From an uncultured Gammaproteobacteria bacterium (GTDB lineage Bacteria; Pseudomonadota; Gammaproteobacteria; Nitrosococcales; Methylophagaceae): DNA of 12,589 bases. Location of the stretch: contig CAJXPP010000042.1 of the NCBI GenBank assembly GCA_913058195.1, positions 1-12,589 of the forward strand. The letters are read 5' to 3'. Positions within the stretch are counted from its first letter, which is position 1, and every line of letters starts with the position of its first letter. The position numbers were made by a program, and so were the translations under genes. Shown here one piece after another: positions 1-7,076 of this stretch. Below the pieces are notes generated by a model. That model had not been told where the DNA came from. It saw only the letters and a list, made by a program, of their open reading frames with translations, and did no database searches.

Positions 1-47
1 CTACACAGAGTAGATCGTCGGCAGCGTCAGATGTGTATAAGAGACAG
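1..47 (+). other. Illumina Nextera adapter (not genomic)
   Basis: Bases 15-47 match the full 33-base Nextera Read 1 transposase adapter, ending in the Tn5 mosaic end (AGATGTGTATAAGAGACAG at 29-47). Bases 1-6 (CTACAC) match the 3' end of the P5 primer. Bases 7-14 (AGAGTAGA) match a standard Nextera i5 index (the one usually called 504). The order P5 tail, index, Read 1 adapter is exactly that of a library molecule, so genomic sequence begins at 48. Confidence 0.97.
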
Positions 48-410
48 CCCTCAAACTCAGCACATTTATAAAACACCAGTCTATAAAAACCAGATCCTCC
101 CACGCTTAATTTGGTGGACTAGAAGCTGAGTTATGCTGTAATAATAGCGAATGACTGTTCCTTAAAAAATGATAAAAGAAAGTCAGGTCTATTCAGCCCA
201 ATCTCACTGCTTGGCCAAGCTTTTCTCGAAAAGTGACAATATAAAGCTCGTCAAAAATAGCTTCGTAAGCTGGGTGCAACTTATATACGAGAAATAGAAA
301 TAGCATAGGCAATAAAATACTTCACACAAGGCTTCACAGAGATATTTGAACAAAACATAGATAAATATATTTCGCGTTTTGACAGCTATTTGTACTGACT
401 ATTAGTCTAA
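48..410. other. Left flank with no convincing gene
   Basis: About 360 bases of AT-rich DNA. The longest ATG-initiated frame noticed is 42 codons at 169-297 (+), with no Shine-Dalgarno sequence. A frame open from the contig edge ends at TGA 127-129. Neither resembles a family I know. A consensus-like TTGACA lies at 379-384, followed by the small palindrome GACTA-T-TAGTC at 397-407, but no good -10 sits at the right spacing. The segment could be the tail of a neighbouring or mobile element cut by the contig end, which cannot be decided here. Confidence 0.5.
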
Positions 411-413
411 TAC

Positions 414-443
414 GGCAGTCAACATAACCTGTTGTTGACTGCC
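414..443. repeat. Perfect 11-bp inverted repeat upstream of catalase
   Basis: GGCAGTCAACA (414-424) and TGTTGACTGCC (433-443) are exact reverse complements around an 8-base loop. As RNA this is a stable hairpin. No T-run follows on either strand, so it is not a canonical intrinsic terminator. It ends 27 bases before the OxyR-like site and could be a regulator-binding palindrome, the terminator-like end of an upstream gene, or a leader hairpin of a longer catalase transcript. Confidence 0.8.
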
Positions 444-470
444 ATAACTATTTAGTTACAAACAACATTA

Positions 471-507
471 ATTGGTAAAAGCTTTCAAACAAATAGTTAT
501 AATCGAT
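471..507 (+). promoter_or_regulatory. Putative OxyR tetramer-binding site
   Basis: The established OxyR motif is two copies of ATAGnTnnnAnCTAT separated by 7 bases. Here the upstream copy is ATTGGTAAAAGCTTT (471-485, 8 of 10 defined positions) and the downstream copy is ATAGTTATAATCGAT (493-507, 9 of 10). The spacer is exactly 7 bases (486-492). The site directly abuts the -35 element of the catalase promoter, the usual geometry for OxyR activation. The motif match is read from the sequence; OxyR control is inferred. Confidence 0.75.
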
Positions 508-536
508 TTTACCTTTTATTAAATGCTGTTTATTAT
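508..536 (+). promoter_or_regulatory. Catalase promoter, sigma70-like
   Basis: TTTACC (508-513, 4/6 to TTGACA) is followed after exactly 17 bases by TATTAT (531-536, 5/6 to TATAAT). This predicts a start near 543 and a leader of about 28 bases to the ATG at 571. The weak -35 next to the OxyR-like site fits an activator-dependent promoter. Confidence 0.6.
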
Positions 537-570
537 AAAACTCCCATCAGAAAACTATTAGGAGTTCATT

Positions 571-2001
571 ATGAAAAAGAAGCTAACCACTAACGCAGGC
601 TGCCCTGTTGCACATAATCAAAACGTTCAGACAGCTGGTCCTCGAGGCCCACAGTTATTACAAGATGTCTGGTTCCTTGAGAAAATGGCGCATTTTGATC
701 GTGAAGTTATTCCTGAAAGACGCATGCATGCCAAAGGTTCTGGTGCTTACGGCACATTCACTGTCACCAATGACATCACCCAATACACGCGTGCGAAAAT
801 TTTCTCTGAAGTAGGCAAAGCGACAGAAATGTTCGCTCGCTTTTCCACTGTTGCAGGTGAACGTGGTGCAGCCGATGCAGAACGGGATATTCGTGGCTTT
901 GCACTCAAATTCTATACTGAAGAAGGTAACTGGGACTTGGTAGGAAATAATACGCCTGTCTTCTTTTTACGTGATCCTTTGAAGTTTCCTGATCTTAATC
1001 ATGCCGTAAAGCGCGATCCACGAACTAATATGCGTAGTGCTCAAAATAACTGGGATTTCTGGACATCATTACCTGAAGCCTTACATCAAGTCACAATTGT
1101 GATGAGTGATCGCGGTATACCAGCCACTTACCGCCATATGCACGGTTTTGGTAGCCACACTTTCAGCATGATTAATGCCGATAATGAACGCACTTGGGTT
1201 AAATTCCACTTTGAGTCAAACCAAGGTATTAAAAACCTGACTGATGAAGAATCTACGACGATTATTGGCCAAGACCGTGAAAGTCACCAAGCCGATTTAT
1301 ACAATGCAATCGAAACCGGCGATAATCCTTCATGGAATATGAAGATTCAAGTTATGACCGAAGCAGAAGCTGATGCATCACCCTATAATCCTTTCGATTT
1401 AACTAAAGTATGGCCGAAAGCAGATTACCCATTGATTGATGTTGGTGTAATGGAATTAAATCGTAACCCTGAAAACTACTTCGCCGAAGTTGAACAGTCT
1501 GCATTTAACCCAGCAAGCATCGTACCTGGTATTAGTTTCTCTCCTGATAAAATGCTTCAAGGTCGCTTGTTTTCATACGGTGATGCCCAACGCTATCGAT
1601 TAGGGGTAAACCATCAACAAATACCGGTTAATGCACCTCGCTGCCCCGTTAATAATTATCACCGTGATGGTGCAATGCGCGTAGATGGTAATCATGGCAG
1701 CACGATTGGCTACGAACCTAATAGCCAAGGCGAATGGCAGGAACAGCCTGATTTTTCAGAACCACCGTTAAACCTATCAGGTGCAGCAGCACACTGGGAT
1801 CACCGGGAAGATGAAGATTATTATTCACAGCCTGGTAACTTATTTAGACTAATGAGTTCTGAACAACAGGAAGCATTATTTAATAATACTGCTGGCTCAT
1901 TAGGTGGTGCTTCAATCGAAGTACAACAACGTCACGTTGCAAACTGTACAAAAGCCGATCCGGATTATGGTACAGGCATTGCTAAAGCATTAGGACTGTA
2001 A
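571..2001 (+). CDS. katA: Monofunctional haem catalase (clade 3, small subunit)
   Basis: Disproportionates hydrogen peroxide to water and oxygen; a haem b homotetramer, normally cytoplasmic (no signal peptide seen). The 476-residue length is typical of small-subunit catalases. The distal catalytic His is H53, in the ERRMHAKGSGAYG block. The catalytic Asn is N126, in LVGNNTP; its 73-residue distance from the His equals that in bovine catalase. The proximal haem ligand is Y336, in the RLFSYGDAQRYRLG signature. The core is intact and there is no large-subunit C-terminal flavodoxin-like extension. The start is supported by TAGGAG at 559-564, six bases before the ATG. It is monocistronic: flanked upstream by an OxyR-like site and promoter, and converging on sbcC downstream, so peroxide induction is likely. 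The family call is very secure. The symbol katA follows common use for this clade and is less certain. Confidence 0.97.
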   Translation: MKKKLTTNAGCPVAHNQNVQTAGPRGPQLLQDVWFLEKMAHFDREVIPERRMHAKGSGAYGTFTVTNDITQYTRAKIFSEVGKATEMFARFSTVAGERGAADAERDIRGFALKFYTEEGNWDLVGNNTPVFFLRDPLKFPDLNHAVKRDPRTNMRSAQNNWDFWTSLPEALHQVTIVMSDRGIPATYRHMHGFGSHTFSMINADNERTWVKFHFESNQGIKNLTDEESTTIIGQDRESHQADLYNAIETGDNPSWNMKIQVMTEAEADASPYNPFDLTKVWPKADYPLIDVGVMELNRNPENYFAEVEQSAFNPASIVPGISFSPDKMLQGRLFSYGDAQRYRLGVNHQQIPVNAPRCPVNNYHRDGAMRVDGNHGSTIGYEPNSQGEWQEQPDFSEPPLNLSGAAAHWDHREDEDYYSQPGNLFRLMSSEQQEALFNNTAGSLGGASIEVQQRHVANCTKADPDYGTGIAKALGL

Positions 2002-2232
2002 TTAGTAAATTACCTTATTAACATTTTTGTGGCAGGGGTTTAGTTCTCTGTCACAAGACTGTTAGCTTTCAATTATCTCAATAACCTAGCGAACGTCAGG
2101 CTTCTAATTTTAAAACCACAACTTGCTATAAAAGTATCAATAAATCATCCAACTTTATTCAATCCATCTCAAATTCTACTGTGACTAATTTAATTTTAAA
2201 TTGTTCTAATTTACGGTTCACCTGCATCGTAT
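2002..2232. other. Convergent catalase/sbcC intergenic gap
   Basis: The 231 bases lie between two convergent stop codons and contain no credible gene. The best structure is a plus-strand RNA hairpin, 2028-2038 pairing with 2045-2055 (TGTGGCAGGGG with TTCTCTGTCACA-type pairing, three G-U pairs). It is not followed by a T-run, so it is at best a weak or non-canonical 3' structure for the catalase transcript. No clear intrinsic terminator for sbcC was found on the minus strand. Confidence 0.5.
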
Positions 2233-5200
2233 TTACACGACCGTTTTGATCCTACTCCCCTCTCTTGTTCCCATGACTTCAATCCGCTGTGCCATTTGTT
2301 CTTTTAGCTCTGATACATGCGAGATAATGCCAATTGTTCTTCCTGTTGATTGTAGGTCAATCAAGGTGTTAATAGCTAGTTGCAGTGATTCTTGATCCAA
2401 ACTGCCAAAGCCTTCATCTATAAATAGCGTATCGAGTTGGATACCGCCCGATCGTTCTTGCACGACATCAGATAAACCCAAAGCCAGTGCTAATGAGGCC
2501 ATAAATGATTCACCGCCTGATAAAGTGGCTACGGGTCGAGTTTTGCCAGTGTGAGCATCATCAATTGCTAAATCTAAACCTGCTGTGGTATTACGTTTTT
2601 GGTCTGATTCATTTTGGCGAATTAAACGGTATTGGCCTTTGCTCATAATGTGCAAACGTTGGCTGGCAATACTGAGAACGGAGTCTAATAAGTTACCTAA
2701 TACAAAGCGCTCTAAGCTGACACGAACATTACCTCTGCCTGACGCAGCTTTCGATAAGGTGCCAATCACTTCGTAATCTTTCTTTATATCACCTTGCTGG
2801 TTTTCGATACGTTTTATCTTATTTTGAGCATCATCAAGCTTGGCTTTGTATTTTTCAGCCGTATTCCAGTTGGCTTCAAGTTGATTATAATGTTGTTGGC
2901 TTTTATCTAAGACAGTTTGAAGTGCTGCTATATCAGGCTGGTGTTTACCCGCTACTTGCTTGGTTAATAGAGCTAATTCTGCTTTGAGTGTTTGGCCTGC
3001 TTGATCATACAGCTTCACTTCATTTCGGTAAGCCTGCAAGGTTTCATCAATCACATGCGCTGCTTCGAAGGCTTGTTGACTGGCAAACTCGCTGTCTATC
3101 AAGGCTTGTTGCCAGATACTTTGTTGCTGTTGTTGTGACTTAACAATCGCTTCACGATTTGAATTGAGTGTTTTCAATGCTGCTTGAATAGCTGATTGTT
3201 GCTGCAAACTCTCTGTTTTGGCTTTTGATGCAGCTTTATACACCTGCTCAATAGTGCTTATCTTTTTTTGTGTGGCTTGCGTGGCATTATCAACTGCTGT
3301 GACAGTGCGATAGTGTTCTGGCAAACCAGCTTGTGCGTTACTGAAGTCTGCCTGTGCTTTAGCTTTGCTTGCACTTAACTCAGGCAGTGTTTTTTCTAGT
3401 GTTGCAAGTGCTTCGTTTAACGGTATTAGTTGTGCTTGACTGGCGATTAATTGTTGCTTGGTCTTAACAAGATCACCCTCTTGTTGCTGTATTATTTTTA
3501 ATTGTTGTTCAATTTCATTAAATTGTTGGGTGACGGCTTCAAGAGTTTGCGTAGCAGCATCGGCTAAATCAGTTTCTAACTGGGTGATTTCTGCTTGTTT
3601 AGTGATGACTAAATGTGTTGTTGCATCAAAGTCTGATTTTGCTTGCGTTCCTACTTCTTGGCATTTTTCTTGTGCCTGTCGTGCTACTTCAACTTGTTGT
3701 TGATTTGGTGCTTCAGCAGCTAATATTGCCGGATTGGGGTGCGTTAAACTACCACACACGGCACACGGTTGTTCATCTTGTAATTGCGATGCCAAAATAG
3801 CCGCTTGATGTGTGTGCCACAGCAGTTCTAGTTGATCGGCACTCGTTTTTTTGTGCTTATATTCTATTCGTGTAGATTCTAAGGTTTGTTTTTTTTGTTT
3901 TTGATTTATAAGTAGTTTATCTGATTCAATTAGTGCATTACCTAGTTTATTACGTTGTTCTAATCGTCGTGCCGCTTTTAACTTTTTCTCAACCCATCCA
4001 GCTTTATTTGCTAGCTGATTTGATAGGGTTTCAATGCTGATATTAAGCGTTTTCACCTGCCCATTTAAGCTGTCAACCTGTTGCTTATTTTGAGTCTGCT
4101 GATTGATTGTTTTGTCATAATCTACACTGGCTGACTGTGCTGATTTTTCAAATTGGGCAATGTTATTTAGAATGTCTTTATAGCCGTTCAACTTCACTTG
4201 TTCGGCTTTTAAGGTATCTCGTTGTTGATGATCTTTTTCAGCCTGTTCAAAGCCTGCATTCGCCTTCACTAGCTGTTGCTCAATGTCATTAAATTGAGTT
4301 TGGCTTTGGTCAATCTCAGTTTGCTTTGCCACACTATCAATATTTAAGCTTTGCAGCGTTTGCCATTTAGGGGCAATTTTTAATGCTTTTTCAGCTTTTA
4401 AAATAGATTGTCTAGTGTTTGTAATTGCATCGACTTGTTTTTGCCAATCCTTATACTGTGTGTTGGTAACTTCTAAAGCTTTAAAGGCGTTGATAAGATC
4501 TTGTGCTGCTTTAAAGTTACTATTCGCTGACTGCAATTCAGTTTGTGCTTGCTGTTTGCTATTGTCACTTTCTACACACGCAGCGTTTGCTTCCGTTAAT
4601 GTTAATTGCAAGGCTTTAACATCAGTCACGGCGACATCGACTAAGGCTTCTTGTTTGGACTTTTCAAAGCCAGCATTTTTTCGTTCAATATCTGCTGCTT
4701 TGTCTTTTAGACTTTGTTCAATCTGTTTGTAGATATGGGTTTGGAACAAAGTGGATAAGATTTGTTGGCGATCGTCTGATTTTGCCAACAGTAAGTCTCG
4801 AAACTTACCTTGTGGCAATACCATCACTTGGCGAAATTGATCAGCACTTAAACCGACAATAGAAAGGATTTGTTGGTCGGCATCGGTCACTTTTTTGGGG
4901 ACTAAGGTTTGCTGGCTTCCATCATCTATGATCTGACTTAATTCAGCACTGGCTTTTTGTTCGGTTTCCCCCTCACCTTTTTTAGCCGGTCGCATTTGAG
5001 TTGGCACACGTTGAATACGGTAGCGTGCTTGCCTGATGCTAAACTCGAGCGTTAATTGGGTAAGCAGATCCTTATCAGCATGATCACTTCGCAGTCCTAC
5101 GCCTTTGCTACGATCAGAGTCGGTAGTTTCACCATATATGGCATAACAAATCGCATGTAAAATAGATGACTTACCCGCGCCTGTTGGGCCATCAATTAGG

Positions 5201-5292
5201 AATAAAGGGTTGTTACCTAGTACATCAAAGTTGATAGTTTCAGTTTTAGCAAATGGGCCAAAGGCTTGAATTTCTAATGAGTGCAGTTTCAT
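2233..5292 (-). CDS. sbcC: Exonuclease subunit SbcC (Rad50-like ATPase)
   Basis: ATPase subunit of the SbcCD nuclease, which cleaves DNA hairpins and processes blocked or double-strand ends. The 1019 residues are close to the E. coli length (about 1048). Order: N-terminal half-ATPase with Walker A GPTGAGKSS at 35-43; a long Gln/Lys/Glu/Ala-rich coiled coil of about 200-500; the zinc hook CAVC (C510, C513) near the middle; a returning coiled coil to about 850; then the ABC signature LSGGES at 924-929 and Walker B ending D959-E960 (LFIDEGFGSLD, with D-loop). Two halves fold back at the hook to form one ATPase site, and two subunits join through shared zinc. The ATG overlaps the sbcD stop as ATGA. 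GAGGA in the end of sbcD, six to seven bases before the ATG, supplies the ribosome site. All key motifs are intact. Confidence 0.97.
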   Translation of the reverse strand: MKLHSLEIQAFGPFAKTETINFDVLGNNPLFLIDGPTGAGKSSILHAICYAIYGETTDSDRSKGVGLRSDHADKDLLTQLTLEFSIRQARYRIQRVPTQMRPAKKGEGETEQKASAELSQIIDDGSQQTLVPKKVTDADQQILSIVGLSADQFRQVMVLPQGKFRDLLLAKSDDRQQILSTLFQTHIYKQIEQSLKDKAADIERKNAGFEKSKQEALVDVAVTDVKALQLTLTEANAACVESDNSKQQAQTELQSANSNFKAAQDLINAFKALEVTNTQYKDWQKQVDAITNTRQSILKAEKALKIAPKWQTLQSLNIDSVAKQTEIDQSQTQFNDIEQQLVKANAGFEQAEKDHQQRDTLKAEQVKLNGYKDILNNIAQFEKSAQSASVDYDKTINQQTQNKQQVDSLNGQVKTLNISIETLSNQLANKAGWVEKKLKAARRLEQRNKLGNALIESDKLLINQKQKKQTLESTRIEYKHKKTSADQLELLWHTHQAAILASQLQDEQPCAVCGSLTHPNPAILAAEAPNQQQVEVARQAQEKCQEVGTQAKSDFDATTHLVITKQAEITQLETDLADAATQTLEAVTQQFNEIEQQLKIIQQQEGDLVKTKQQLIASQAQLIPLNEALATLEKTLPELSASKAKAQADFSNAQAGLPEHYRTVTAVDNATQATQKKISTIEQVYKAASKAKTESLQQQSAIQAALKTLNSNREAIVKSQQQQQSIWQQALIDSEFASQQAFEAAHVIDETLQAYRNEVKLYDQAGQTLKAELALLTKQVAGKHQPDIAALQTVLDKSQQHYNQLEANWNTAEKYKAKLDDAQNKIKRIENQQGDIKKDYEVIGTLSKAASGRGNVRVSLERFVLGNLLDSVLSIASQRLHIMSKGQYRLIRQNESDQKRNTTAGLDLAIDDAHTGKTRPVATLSGGESFMASLALALGLSDVVQERSGGIQLDTLFIDEGFGSLDQESLQLAINTLIDLQSTGRTIGIISHVSELKEQMAQRIEVMGTREGSRIKTVV

Positions 5293-6437
5293 GTTCTGTC
5301 CTCATTGCTTGATTTAACCTGCTGAATCGTTTCCAGTAATAATGTTTGCTGAGCTTCACTAAGTTCATTGCCAGTGACTTGTTCGAAAAAGTCGGTAAAC
5401 ACTTGTTGTTCGGTTCGTTTCAAGCCCACATCAGCCACTAATCGACTACCACTAGCAAAGGTAAATTGAGTGCGTTCAAGTTGTAAGGTGTTGGGATAGA
5501 CCTGACGAAGTTGGCCCATTGGATCCAAAATATCATTTTTATCGGTAAGTTTAATCAGCAAGTAATCTTGCTTGTGTGTATCTGTTGTTGCATCGTCTAA
5601 AATACCGGCTAATGTGCCTTCTAATACGCGTAAATCATGTTGTGGCGTTAATGCTAAGTGTTGGTGAGACACTAGGCCTGTTTGTCCTACTTCAACCAGT
5701 GTGACGCCTTTTTTCTGCTTATATTCTGAAAATGAATATTTGAGCAAGGAACCTGAGTAACGAATATGTTCAAACCCTTTGTACTGCGGCGCATGTAAAT
5801 GACCAAGGGCAACATAATCGAAGCTTTTTAAAGGGTCGTATGAGACGCGATCAGCACCGCCTATAGATAAGGGTCTTTCTGACTCTGACTCATCAGCACC
5901 ATCAATAAAACAGTGACTAATTAATACACTAGGTATATCAGTTGAGCGAACAGCATTAATCCGATCAACTAAATGGATATGGGCTTCATCATAAGTTTTA
6001 ACATCACAGTCAAACGCTTCACGTACTTCAACGGGGTCATGATAAGGAATGCCGTAAAAATTAACTGGACCAGTATCTGATTCAATCGTGATTGGCTTTG
6101 TAATGTCAGTTAAGTTACTCAAAATATGCAGTCCTGCCTGTTGCATATGTTTAGCGCCAAAACCCAGCCGCTTAGCACTGTCATGATTACCTGAAATTAG
6201 TATCACGGGAATACTTAATTCAATAGTGAGTTGTTCAAGGAAGTTATTTAACGCATCAACTGCTTCTGCTGGTGGCACCGAGCGATCAAAGATATCACCC
6301 GCGATAATCACCGCATCCACTTTATGCTCAATGGCGTAGGATTTTACTTGCTGTAAAACATAAAGCTGGTCGTCTAATAATGCTATATTTTGGAATAAGC
6401 GGCCAATATGCCAATCGGATGTATGAATAAATTTCAC
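5289..6437 (-). CDS. sbcD: Exonuclease subunit SbcD (Mre11-like nuclease)
   Basis: Mn-dependent nuclease subunit of SbcCD, giving dsDNA 3'-5' exonuclease and hairpin endonuclease activity under control of the SbcC ATPase. The calcineurin-like phosphoesterase motifs are all present: D8-x-H10 (SDWH), G47-D48-x-x-D51, G83-N-H85-D86, H175 (ISHCF) and G-H213-L-H215. The 382 residues compare with about 400 in E. coli. The C-terminal portion (about 270-382) is the less conserved capping and SbcC-binding part. The start codon is GTG: codon 6435-6437 reads CAC on the plus strand. A stop lies in frame a short way upstream, and the MKFIHTSDWHIG opening is typical. A GGGCAGGG stretch about 10 bases before the start is the likely ribosome site. 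It is the first gene of a two-gene operon, overlapping sbcC by four bases, which suggests translational coupling. Confidence 0.97.
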   Translation of the reverse strand: MKFIHTSDWHIGRLFQNIALLDDQLYVLQQVKSYAIEHKVDAVIIAGDIFDRSVPPAEAVDALNNFLEQLTIELSIPVILISGNHDSAKRLGFGAKHMQQAGLHILSNLTDITKPITIESDTGPVNFYGIPYHDPVEVREAFDCDVKTYDEAHIHLVDRINAVRSTDIPSVLISHCFIDGADESESERPLSIGGADRVSYDPLKSFDYVALGHLHAPQYKGFEHIRYSGSLLKYSFSEYKQKKGVTLVEVGQTGLVSHQHLALTPQHDLRVLEGTLAGILDDATTDTHKQDYLLIKLTDKNDILDPMGQLRQVYPNTLQLERTQFTFASGSRLVADVGLKRTEQQVFTDFFEQVTGNELSEAQQTLLLETIQQVKSSNEDRT

Positions 6438-6644
6438 TGCGTCAGTGCCCTGCCCTTCAATTACTGCATTTTAATCAGCCACAATAATAACAAGTTCATA
6501 GCTATAGATTTTAAATATTAACTTTCTTCTAGTTGTCAGTCTATCAGTCATTAACAACAGATATAAACAAAGGCCACTTTAACGTTGTGACGCTAATCCA
6601 AGTTATGAAGCACATCTTTCATACTACAGTGCACAAACATTCAT

Positions 6645-6665
6645 AAAGCTTTCTTTATAAGCTTT
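6645..6665. repeat. 21-bp palindrome AAAGCTT-N7-AAGCTTT
   Basis: AAAGCTT (6645-6651) and AAGCTTT (6659-6665) are perfect inverted arms around seven bases. Each arm is itself close to self-complementary (AAGCTT core), so the pair also reads as two small palindromes 13 bp apart. The size suits a dimeric regulator operator, but an AT-rich chance repeat is possible. Confidence 0.45.
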
Positions 6666-6733
6666 TATCTAGTCAATACAAATTTCACTTTGCTGTAAAA
6701 CACTATATTAGTCATTACATTAGTATACAAATA

Positions 6734-6746
6734 GATACTAGGTATC
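6734..6746. repeat. Small palindrome GATAC-TAG-GTATC
   Basis: Five-base arms GATAC (6734-6738) and GTATC (6742-6746) flank TAG. The self-complementary GTATAC lies just upstream at 6723-6728, giving a cluster of GTATC-like half-sites next to the larger inverted repeat at 6761-6781. Confidence 0.4.
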
Positions 6747-6760
6747 AAAGCAGTGCGTAC

Positions 6761-6781
6761 TTACATGTTTTGACCATGTAA
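6761..6781. promoter_or_regulatory. Operator-like inverted repeat TTACATG-N7-CATGTAA
   Basis: Perfect 7-base arms (6761-6767 and 6775-6781) surround TTTTGAC, making a 21-bp dyad typical in size of dimeric repressor sites. Partial outer complementarity, GCAGT...GTAC (6750-6760) with GTACTGC (6790-6796), would extend it into a bulged hairpin in RNA. It lies about 300 bp from the pump start and 320 bp from sbcD, so its target promoter is unclear. Confidence 0.45.
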
Positions 6782-6800
6782 TCTACTATGTACTGCTGGT

Positions 6801-6819
6801 GGATGTAAATCCTTTTTTT
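6801..6819 (+). terminator. Possible weak terminator-like hairpin with T7 tract
   Basis: GGAT (6801-6804) and ATCC (6809-6812) flank the loop GTAA, a GNRA-type tetraloop, and seven T residues follow at 6813-6819. The stem is only four base pairs, weak for an intrinsic terminator. Its position directly after the nested inverted repeats raises the possibility of a short terminated RNA from this region. Confidence 0.3.
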
Positions 6820-7064
6820 AAGGCTTATATATAGACCGATCAGCTCTAGTATTGTTAATGGGTCACTCTGTTTTCCGTTACAAAAAAATACTTAATATAT
6901 ATGTTAATCAATAGCATATAGCGTAGACTAGAAAACTTTATTATTAAATAGTTTTTATAAGCACTCTGAAAATGTGTGATAAAAAATAACTCGCAAATCA
7001 ATTAATCATTTGAAACGTCATCGATTATTTCGGCGTTAATTAGCAGCTTATATATTAAGTGTAT

Positions 7065-7068
7065 GGAG
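7065..7068 (+). promoter_or_regulatory. Ribosome binding site deciding the adaptor start
   Basis: GGAG ends eight bases before the ATG at 7077. The in-frame GTG at 7059 lies upstream of this Shine-Dalgarno sequence and so is not the likely start. Confidence 0.75.
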
Positions 7069-7076
7069 ACTTAAAT

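Larger units (their letters stand above)
6438..7076. other. Divergent intergenic region, structured and AT-rich
   Basis: The 639 bases between the divergent sbcD and efflux genes must hold both promoters. I found no convincing protein gene; short frames such as 6605-6646 (13 aa) lack ribosome sites. TATATT at 7051-7056 resembles a -10 element, but its -35 is poor and it lies very close to the adaptor start. The segment 6645-6819 is dense in inverted repeats, listed separately. No regulator gene sits here, so control of the pump would act in trans. Confidence 0.6.

Noticed and set aside
29..47. Tn5 mosaic end as evidence of a natural transposon.
   Set aside because: It is embedded in a complete synthetic Nextera adapter with index and P5 tail, so it is a library artefact.
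169..297. 42-codon ATG frame on the plus strand near the left edge.
   Set aside because: No ribosome site, no recognised family, and a length expected by chance.
2159..2227. 22-codon minus-strand frame (MQVNRKLEQFKIKLVTVEFEMD) just after the sbcC stop.
   Set aside because: It looks protein-like in composition but is very short, has no clear ribosome site, and AT-rich DNA easily gives such frames.
3458..4732. Several plus-strand open frames of 60-105 codons inside sbcC.
   Set aside because: They are antisense shadows of a strongly coding minus-strand gene, with Cys/Ser/Leu-rich nonsense composition and no ribosome sites.
6605..6646. 13-codon frame MKHIFHTTVHKHS in the divergent intergenic region, considered as a leader peptide.
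   Set aside because: No Shine-Dalgarno sequence and no attenuator arranged directly after it.
6795..6802. Exact Chi octamer GCTGGTGG in the sbcD-efflux intergenic region.
   Set aside because: It matches the enterobacterial RecBCD Chi site, but a single 8-mer is weak evidence, Chi sequences vary between lineages, and no over-representation can be shown from one window.
7001..7033. ATCA...GTCATCGAT resembling a MexT (LysR) box upstream of the MexEF-like genes.
   Set aside because: The half-sites do not fit the known spacing ATCA-N5-GTCGAT-N4-ACYAT, so I do not call it.
7059..7076. GTG at 7059 as start of the efflux adaptor.
   Set aside because: The ribosome site (7065-7068) lies downstream of it, and the ATG at 7077 has ideal spacing and gives a cleaner signal peptide.
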